Positions 57,326 to 64,000 of a DNA stretch of 64,000 nucleotides are shown here, piece after piece. This DNA is from Adineta vaga (taxonomy: Eukaryota; Rotifera), in the NCBI GenBank assembly GCA_021613535.1, contig CP075492.1:17360001-17424000 (forward strand), given 5' to 3'. A program made the position numbers and the translations under genes. Numbering within the stretch: position 1 is the stretch's first letter; each line of letters begins with the position of its first letter. The notes under the pieces are model-generated. The model ran no database searches. It worked only from the letters and a program-made list of their open reading frames with translations, and was not told the origin of the DNA.

Positions 57326-58291
57326 TTATTTGCACATTAAAATATTTTTAGCTTCATGCCGAAATGTTTTTGATACAAACAAATTATTATAAAACGTAAT
57401 ACAAAATGGAATAAAAACGAAGAAAGTACTTACACCAATCATAAACTTCTGAACTTGGCTGTCAACAACACTTTTTGAACTAATGGGACTAATTTGTCCA
57501 TATACTAAAAGAATGGACAGCATTAAAGAGAAAAAAAGATAGACACTGGTATCGGCAAGTACAATTCGAATTAGTAGACGATCCTTGGAATGAATAGCTC
57601 GCATACCAGTATTGGTTGTTGTTTGAATGCTTCTCAAAACAAAAACAGGACCAACACGACCTATATTCCGAACATTTTTTATGGTCCATAATCCAAAAAT
57701 TAACATCAATAAAGGAATGAGAATTCCTTTGACTATAGCTGTGTAATAGCTTATAAATCTGTAATAGTTACCAAACTGGAAAAAGCAAAAATTAACACCC
57801 GGCGCAGTCGGTTGAATACGAACCAGGGCGAATGTATGGCTTTCAGCTAACAAACAAAATAATGTCACACACGTAATACATAAATAAGCAAAACGATGAG
57901 TACTGCGTTGTCTTGTGAGAGCATTTCGAGAGGTCACTAGTACTCGATCAACCGAAGCCAATATTATGTAAGATGGACCTAGTATATCGAACAAAAGCAG
58001 TGCATAAAAACGAAAACGACAAAGAGTTAGATTGTACAAAGTAGGATCGATGTTATAACCCATTGATAGTGTTTGTGGTAATATAACTGTATATATTCCA
58101 AGTAAACTAACAGTATTATACGCTACGAAATAGATTGAACATGGATTTTTACGAAGATTCTTTTTGGTGAAAATAACCAAACTAAGTATACAACTGACAG
58201 TACCTAAACCCATCAGAATTGGTCCACCAAGTTTGTATAAAAATTGTTGAGCTAATGTTAATAAAGCGATGAAATCAGATTCCGAAGACAT
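57326..58291 (-). CDS. Rhodopsin-like GPCR
   Basis: Intronless, 321 residues with seven hydrophobic segments. The TM3 end has SVDRVLVTS, matching a DRY-type motif with Arg kept. A Cys ahead of TM3 (LTLCRF) pairs with one in extracellular loop 2 (VNFCFF). The motif LIFGLWTIKNVRNIG at the end of TM5 also marks the receptor at 26650-27633 (FGLMTIRNTNR), so the two are distant paralogues. The C-terminus is very short (HEAKNILMCK). Plasma-membrane receptor, ligand unknown. Confidence 0.85.
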   Translation of the reverse strand: MSSESDFIALLTLAQQFLYKLGGPILMGLGTVSCILSLVIFTKKNLRKNPCSIYFVAYNTVSLLGIYTVILPQTLSMGYNIDPTLYNLTLCRFRFYALLLFDILGPSYIILASVDRVLVTSRNALTRQRSTHRFAYLCITCVTLFCLLAESHTFALVRIQPTAPGVNFCFFQFGNYYRFISYYTAIVKGILIPLLMLIFGLWTIKNVRNIGRVGPVFVLRSIQTTTNTGMRAIHSKDRLLIRIVLADTSVYLFFSLMLSILLVYGQISPISSKSVVDSQVQKFMIGVSTFFVFIPFCITFYNNLFVSKTFRHEAKNILMCK

Positions 58292-58756
58292 ATAGCAATC
58301 GATTTATCTAGAAAAAATATGATAAAATCTGTTCCATGAATGAAAAAAAAATCCGAGTGCTGCAAAAGATGGAAAGAAAATGAAGATTTATGTTGTGCAT
58401 AATGAGTTTTCTATTTTTGACTAAGGCTATTAGTTTAATGAAAATGATGTCACAAGTGTCCACAAGAAAAACTAAGCAATTATTTTTCATTTTATATGAT
58501 GCAGATAAAACGTTTTTTCACAAATAAGATTATAAATATTCTCCTTATCATCGGAGAAAATCTCTCGAGATACAGTAAATGAAATGAGAAAAGAAATTGA
58601 ATACTCAGTAATCTTTATTCAGTAAAAGATTAAATTTTAGCATAGTAAATAATTTAAAAAACTCTGTAATTGGTTGAAAAAGGATCACTATTTAATTTAA
58701 TATAGGTTAGTTTCTATTAGTTACTACGAGTAAAATTGGATAATTACAATTACAGA
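58292..58756. other. Intergenic, no recognised gene
   Basis: 5' region of the GPCR. Nothing else supported was found. Confidence 0.4.
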
Positions 58757-58808
58757 AGGGTGTGGGTGTCGGTTGACATATCCTCTCATACTCATACTGA
58801 TACACCCG
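58757..58808. repeat. TGTGGG inverted repeat, worn right arm
   Basis: Arm aagggtgtgggtgtcg, core gttgacatatcctctc, arm atactcatactgatacaccc. Confidence 0.75.
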
Positions 58809-59042
58809 AAAATTCAAATATGTTCAAGTAATCTAATGTAATAGGATGGAGAAAAAACAGCGCGTGATCTGTGTTTATGTTAGACTATATAAGATAATAG
58901 AAAAGATGTGTGCATTTTTCTTATCATTTTGAGTTTCGATCAACAGAAACATACAAAAAAAGGTAAATAATAATATTCTCAAAGTACTGAAAACATACAA
59001 GATCCATAAACATTCTTGAATTAATTTTTGTATTTAATCGAA

Positions 59043-60767
59043 ATGGTATCGATATTCAACTGGTTAACCTTTATTTCGTTGTGTATAAAATGCTTATCGA
59101 TTCGAGGAGAAATATTTTATGTTTCAACATTTGGTGCTTTTTCCGATGACAATATTGATGACACAACTGGAATTCAATTAACTATCAAAACAGCCATTAA
59201 TTATGGACCAAATAATATAGTTATCTTTGGTTTCGGTATATACAATTTATCATCATCAATTATCATATCGAATGCAACTAATTTGACAGTTCAAGGCCAG
59301 GGAATCGATCAAACATTCTTAATTGGCAACTTACCATTGGAGATATTCTCGGTTCAAAATTGTGAAGAATTAACAATTAGTTTGCTATCGATTGATTTTG
59401 ATCCATTGCCTTTTACAGCTGGTTATATTGTTAATGTCAATGATACGTATATTGATGTTAAGATTCAACCACCTCATCGAGCTGATGTTGATAAACAAAT
59501 TCGATCTATCCTTCGATACGATCCCGTACATATGAGACCGGCTTTTGGTCAAAATACGTATGAAATTTATCAGGTTCCACCAACTAATGTGAATACCAGT
59601 CTTGTATCTGCCAATATATTGAGTATGCCTTTAAGATTACCTTCGAAATTTGCTATAGGAGACGCTGTTGTTGCTCGTTACAATAATCCATACAACGCTA
59701 TAGCTGCAATCAATGTGACAGCTTTTACTGTACAATCAATAACTATATATACATCTTGGTCAATGGGTCTTGTTACAGTAAAATCGCGACGTTTAAATAT
59801 TATTAATTTTCATGTTCTACGACGCAATGGACGTTGGTTAAGTTCATCGACAGATTGTATGCATTTTATAAGTATTAAAGAATATATTAATTTAATCGAT
59901 AGTAAATGTCAAGCAATGGGTGATGATGGATTTAATGTTCACTCGACGTTTTTACTTGTTACGAAAATTATTAGTTCAAAGACAATCATTGTTACAGCGA
60001 TGAATGGCACTGATTCTTATGTTGAGAACGGAACACATCTAGAATTTAGTAGTAATGAACAACCATTTACAGTTCGTAAAATAGGTATCGTTGCTTCATC
60101 AACACGTTATAATTCAAGTTCACGTTTATTGACCTTTACTACTTCGATAAATGCCAGTCTTAATTATTTTGTTTCGAGTGCTGATACACCTGTATTAACT
60201 ATAAGAAATTTCACTGTAGAAAATAATCGAGCACGTGGCGTTCTATTAGGAACACGAAATATTGACATAAGAAATTCAGTATTTAATCGAACAAGTGGTT
60301 CAGCCGTTCTTATTCAACCGTCATTATATTGGTACGAAGGACCTGTAGCTCGGAATATTACATTAATTAATAATCTTTATATTAATTGTAATGAAGGTAT
60401 TGCAAAAGATCAAGGTATCATAACAATTCGACCAAACCCAACTCAATTAGTACCAGTTATTAATGGTATTCGAATAGAATCATCGACATTTCTCTTCGGA
60501 AATTATAGTCTAGGTCTTATTCGATCTACTAATGCTGATAATGTGTTTCTTAGCGGTAATTACATCACTACAAACATCACAACACCTATCATTTTATTGT
60601 GTAACAGTCGAAATATTACTGCAAGTAATAATACAGTTTTTAACCATCGAGCAAAACCTAATCAATATTATACATTTGATACAATGTATCCATGTCAAAT
60701 GAACTTAAGTAGTCTTATTGATTTACCTTCATCCGCATTTAACTCCTCATTTGCTCCGCCTGTTTAA
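59043..60767 (+). CDS. Secreted GH110-like right-handed beta-helix glycosidase
   Basis: 574 residues without introns. The start is ATG 59043, which opens a signal peptide (MVSIFNWLTFISLCIKCLS). The body is a parallel beta-helix. Features recall GH110 alpha-1,3-galactosidases: a CQAMGDDGFNVHS stretch (about residues 291-303) with the paired Asp and Asn-x-His, and later RARGVLLGTRNIDIRNSVF and SGSAVLIQPSLYWYEGP. GH110 enzymes remove terminal alpha-1,3-galactose and are known mainly from bacteria, with several bdelloid genes of this sort likely acquired horizontally. The long intronless frame, in a neighbourhood where native genes are split every few hundred bases, agrees. Many NxS/T sites suggest glycosylation. 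The substrate assignment is inferred; the beta-helix is sure. Confidence 0.75.
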   Translation: MVSIFNWLTFISLCIKCLSIRGEIFYVSTFGAFSDDNIDDTTGIQLTIKTAINYGPNNIVIFGFGIYNLSSSIIISNATNLTVQGQGIDQTFLIGNLPLEIFSVQNCEELTISLLSIDFDPLPFTAGYIVNVNDTYIDVKIQPPHRADVDKQIRSILRYDPVHMRPAFGQNTYEIYQVPPTNVNTSLVSANILSMPLRLPSKFAIGDAVVARYNNPYNAIAAINVTAFTVQSITIYTSWSMGLVTVKSRRLNIINFHVLRRNGRWLSSSTDCMHFISIKEYINLIDSKCQAMGDDGFNVHSTFLLVTKIISSKTIIVTAMNGTDSYVENGTHLEFSSNEQPFTVRKIGIVASSTRYNSSSRLLTFTTSINASLNYFVSSADTPVLTIRNFTVENNRARGVLLGTRNIDIRNSVFNRTSGSAVLIQPSLYWYEGPVARNITLINNLYINCNEGIAKDQGIITIRPNPTQLVPVINGIRIESSTFLFGNYSLGLIRSTNADNVFLSGNYITTNITTPIILLCNSRNITASNNTVFNHRAKPNQYYTFDTMYPCQMNLSSLIDLPSSAFNSSFAPPV

Positions 60768-60805
60768 AATAACACGATGAATAAAGTTTTAAAAAAAACT
60801 TTTTT

Positions 60806-60829
60806 TGAGGGTGTGGGTGTGAATGGGTA
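60806..60829. repeat. TGTGGG family, G-rich half element
   Basis: ttgagggtgtgggtgtgaat and a further ggg, 40 bp past the glycosidase stop codon. No C-rich partner nearby. Confidence 0.65.
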
Positions 60830-61037
60830 TATCATTATGTGCTTTTATAATATTACGGTAGTCTCTATTGATCCAATATCTTTGTTATCAACTAAATACT
60901 TCAATCATCTCAATAATAAATTAATCACATCTGAGTATATTAGTATATTCATTTCATTTATTTGTTATTAAGCAGAGTTTGTAGCGAACGCCTCGAGTAA
61001 ATTAACTTCAACAAAAAATTGTGCAGCAACATTTTAT

Positions 61038-61357
61038 CTAACTAAAACCAAGATGACAATCACAACAATAATCACAAGAATCTTGGAAAGCTTGACAAAT
61101 AGCAAGCAAACAGCAGAGAATGCCAAGTATAACAATAACAGCACCAGCAATCCAAGCATTGCGAGCGTGAAAATTACTCTCATTGTTGCTATGAACAATA
61201 ACACCAACAGTCGCAACAATAACACCAATAGTAATGAAAACACCAATAAAACAGAAGGTCTTACAATGATCACGACAAGCTCCACCACCTCGAAGAGGAG
61301 GAGATTTCTTCATCTTAACTTCAGATGTATTACATGTTGAAACAGGTGCTGTTGGTT
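61038..61357 (-). CDS. Small two-TM membrane protein, partial (5' exon unresolved)
   Basis: The exon begins after an acceptor at 61358 (tgattatttag), in a frame reading PTAPVSTCNTSEVKMKKSPP. Two hydrophobic spans follow (FIGVFITIGVIVATVGVIV and AGAVIVILGILCCLLAIC), and the C-terminus is Cys-rich (DYCCDCHLGFS). If it starts at the internal Met the product has 91 residues. No family is recognised. The amino end is probably on an upstream exon that I could not place. Confidence 0.55.
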
Positions 61358-62574
61358 CTAAATAATCAAAGGAAATATTTTCAGTTTACTTTTATTAAAG
61401 AACTTAACAAAATAGACAATACATTTTGATATTCAACACCATACGCAATTACTTAAGATGATAAAGAAATATTTGATCTACTTATATGTTATTTGTCTAG
61501 TCTTGTTGCAATATTTATCGACATCAATAATCACCTGTTAGAAATCAAAACATTCCCTGATTCGAGCACGACTTATTCGCATTGTAGTGAAGTACATGAT
61601 AACAGTCTTCAAAAAATATTTTATGCAGAAGAACAAATCATTACAAAATATAGCCTATTAGTTTTTATAGATTGTTTCTAAAGTATCTTAGGAAAAGCAT
61701 ATATAGTATCTGGCGTCTTGTTAAAGAATAATCTGTACAGATGGTGTAAGTCACTAGTAAGATCGATGGAACCAAACTGATTTAAAATGTTTAAAAGTTT
61801 TTTTTAGATTACCGAATATTAACGTAAAATGAAATAGTTTTCTTTTCGTGAACCCCTCTTAACTCGAGTATAAGTGATGATTGTAATTTAAGGCACGTCT
61901 TTCGATGAGCTTATACACGCCTGAAAATAGAAGAAGAATATTCAGAACACTTTTCATTTTACCTTTCATTTCGATTTTGGTTTCCATATCGATTGAGCTA
62001 GGAAGATAAAAGAGGCATTGAATAAATATCTACGTACTTTAAAAAAAGAAAAACTAAGGAACTCAGCTAAATGCTTTAATACAGTTGAAAGAAAAGAAGA
62101 AATCAAAACTTACCTTTGCAATTACAAATCTCTTCTATTATATTTTCAACTTGTTGTTTCAACAAACAACGGAACAGTACGCTTTTTATACGTGCATTCT
62201 CTCTCTCTTATTTTTTGCTTTCTTCCTTGCTTTCCTAGAATTGTGTAACTCGGTAAAAACCAACTATAACTCGGTAGTAAGGATGAGTGACGATGAGGGT
62301 GAGAATTTTCTCTCAACATGCAATCATCCTAAAAGATGCAATGAATCTAATTGATATCAAATTTAATTCTTAAATCTTATTGGATTTAACTGGATCTTCG
62401 GACCACTCCACCACACTAAGACGGATTTGGACATATTGAAGGTGTGAAATAACGTGAATGTCCGTATGAATCAGGGTGAAAAAGAGATATCTACCATTTT
62501 GCAATAACATCACTGACTTGTTCCTTCTACTTCATCTGACAAGAAGTTATCAATATTCAATCCCATGAAATTTA
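61358..62574. other. No recognised gene
   Basis: May hold 5' exons of the small membrane protein. A short gagggtgag...ctctca at 62296-62315 faintly resembles the hairpin family. Confidence 0.35.
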
Positions 62575-62991
62575 TCAAATGATACATTTTAAATGGGGGA
62601 ATACATAACTAAGGTAGAAGGAGAAAAAAGAGTAAAAAATATGTTTAAAGCAAGTAGCATTATCTTTTTGTATTAAACGAAATATTGATATTATTTTTTC
62701 AATTGATGAAACATAGATAGCATTTCGATAATCTTTGTCATATCCGCTGTTAACGAATTGAAATGAACTTGCTCGAACACCATCGATTTTTTTTCCACCA
62801 TAGTATATATTACATGCTTTATCTTGCGATGGTCTTCCACTAACATTGACAACTTGACTATCGACGAGTGATAGAAGAAGAACCGTAGTGTAGTAACGAT
62901 CAGAGAGATGCAATGGAATTGCATAATAATAATTATCGATGAATGAATAGAGAGAAAAAATGAAACAGATATTTTCTATGCCACGTTTCAA
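62575..62991 (-). CDS. DKNYY-like repeat protein, possibly partial
   Basis: 138 residues. The central part, CNIYYGGKKIDGVRASSFQF followed by VNSGYDKDYRNAIY, fits the pattern YYxGKKIxGxxxxSFxxxxxGYxKDxxxxxY of DKNYY-family repeats, which are known to me mainly from bacteria. About one and a half repeats are visible. The N-terminal part is hydrophobic but not a clean signal peptide. The C-terminus is an unusual Phe/Tyr-rich run. Function of the family is unclear. It may be a fragment of a longer acquired gene. Confidence 0.55.
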   Translation of the reverse strand: MKRGIENICFIFSLYSFIDNYYYAIPLHLSDRYYTTVLLLSLVDSQVVNVSGRPSQDKACNIYYGGKKIDGVRASSFQFVNSGYDKDYRNAIYVSSIEKIISIFRLIQKDNATCFKHIFYSFFSFYLSYVFPHLKCII

Positions 62992-63473
62992 CTATGCACT
63001 AAGTAAGTATTAATGAAACGGATTATTGGCATTGACTCACCATTCATCATTAAATACTAAATACTATCAATTCGTAGTAATCTGCACTATCTGTGGTTAA
63101 ATCTTAGGCATACAAAAATGAACCAATACTATTATTGAAAATTGATATTGGATTTTTTTAATATCTGCTTCATAAAGAAAAGTACACATTCAGCACAGTC
63201 AGTTTCAATATTTTGTAATATTTTGGTAGGAATTTTTAGAATCTTCTGAAGAAAATCGAGAACTTTTCCACAAAGATTACAGACAAATATGGTAAAAATA
63301 ATTCTTTTTCCAATTTTCGACCAGAAAACTACCTTTAATCTAGTCTCGTATTTGTATCCATTTGATAGTCTTTATGAATTTCTTGAGCCTTGAATGTTTA
63401 TGTTTTCAAGAAAGTATCAATATATTGGAAAGAGAAAACATATATACGTGTCATAATGTATTCATGTAATATT
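62992..63473. other. Intergenic, no recognised gene
   Basis: Nothing supported was found between the DKNYY-like gene and the nucleotidase end. Confidence 0.4.
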
Positions 63474-64000
63474 TCAGCAACTATCCTCCTGTTTCTCGTC
63501 TAAATCATCGTCAGTAAATGTTGAAGATTTTGTGCCATGACGTGATCTGGTTAATACAACTTCATCGATACTAGCACGACTACTTTGACGACTACGAGGA
63601 ACATGTACAGCTGGTATAAATTGAATGGATGGTTGAAAATGTTCATTTGAATGATCAAAGAAAATTGCCGGATCTATAACACGTAGAAAAGGTGTCTTAT
63701 CTAATCCATTCAAGATGTGTGTTTCATCTAGCTCAAGGCCCCATTCTTTCAAAGTATTGATCACTCGTTTAGCACTAGCATCAGTACTTGCAGTAACTAA
63801 GAAAGTGCGTATACGCCATCTATTATTGTCACCTAGTGCTCGACGCACATTTTGCAATTTGAGAGCAAACGCTTGCATTGGTCCTTTTGCTAACGAAACT
63901 GGATCTGTTCGCCGATCAGATTCTGTTGGTTGAGGTTCTTCGAAGAAGAGTACACCATCTCCATCAAAAACAATACGAACTTGATCTTTAGGCCATGTTG
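63474..64000 (-). CDS. Cytosolic 5'-nucleotidase I (NT5C1-like), C-terminal part
   Basis: The frame is open from the window edge to the stop at 63474, about 175 residues. It shows RIVFDGDGVLFF (the DxD-type acidic motif of cN-I enzymes), LAKGPMQAF, IRTFLVTASTDASAKRVI and the later TPFLRVIDPAIFFDHSNEHF, in the family order. The enzyme dephosphorylates AMP and related nucleotides in the cytosol, so it links to adenosine formation. The tail after HVPRSRQSSR is Ser-rich and acidic, longer than in vertebrate enzymes. The 5' part lies beyond the window. Confidence 0.85.
   Translation of the reverse strand, partial: TWPKDQVRIVFDGDGVLFFEEPQPTESDRRTDPVSLAKGPMQAFALKLQNVRRALGDNNRWRIRTFLVTASTDASAKRVINTLKEWGLELDETHILNGLDKTPFLRVIDPAIFFDHSNEHFQPSIQFIPAVHVPRSRQSSRASIDEVVLTRSRHGTKSSTFTDDDLDEKQEDSC

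Noticed and set aside
1-64000. tRNA or rRNA genes
   Set aside because: No cloverleaf with conserved A and B boxes or rRNA-like stretch was recognised by eye. A covariance-model scan would be needed to exclude diverged ones.

Overview
The window looks like chromosomal DNA of a bdelloid rotifer. The DNA is AT-rich. Protein genes are cut by many very short GT-AG introns (about 45-75 bp). The gene content is typical of bdelloids: F-box/LRR proteins, rhodopsin-like receptors, an ADP-ribosyltransferase with TPRs, NHL, Kelch and FG-GAP repeat proteins, a nuclear receptor, and candidate foreign genes. The 6-bp unit TGTGGG, which I recall (unchecked) as the bdelloid telomere repeat, recurs throughout as short inverted repeats. 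The genus cannot be named from the sequence.

Layout. 1-6.3 kb: gene-poor, with a small secreted Cys-rich protein (2313-2786), diverged tandem repeats, two MITE-like inverted repeats and a 54-bp minisatellite. 6.8-11.5 kb: an NHL fragment, a secreted ART-TPR protein and a secreted orphan. 13-19 kb: an XRN-family exonuclease fragment and two F-box genes, the first with ten LRR exons of 84 bp. 20-24.5 kb: a nuclear receptor, a decayed receptor copy and a SEC61-alpha fragment. 25-33 kb: an SGNH hydrolase, GPCRs, an NmrA-like dehydrogenase and a ubiquitin-like protein. 35-44 kb: a GPCR, an FG-GAP membrane protein and a nine-exon gene for a membrane protein with three tandem TM-ectodomain-TM modules. 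45-50 kb: a B-box fragment and a 13-exon gene. 51-58 kb: a mucin/Kelch gene with a nonsense codon, an F-box pseudogene and a GPCR. 59-64 kb: a GH110-like glycosidase, a small tetraspan-like protein, a DKNYY-type protein and the end of a cytosolic 5'-nucleotidase.

Two results stand out. First, the minus-strand gene at 45825-49667 can be spliced by hand into 13 exons with matching phases. It encodes 1000 residues carrying a paracaspase-like C14 domain, then an eIF2-alpha-kinase-type domain, then a beta-propeller-like region. I know of no such protein, and the domains suggest a stress or innate-immune sensor-effector. Second, about 25 TGTGGG/CCCACA hairpins are scattered through the window. Many lie exactly at the ends of truncated gene fragments or at the ends of a duplicated block, and one lies inside an intron as a clean ~53-bp insertion.

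Exon structures were assembled by eye from splice signals, frame and phase, with no transcript data. Several genes (three F-box genes, Kelch, SEC61, NHL, B-box) carry nonsense codons or frameshifts and are probably decayed copies.
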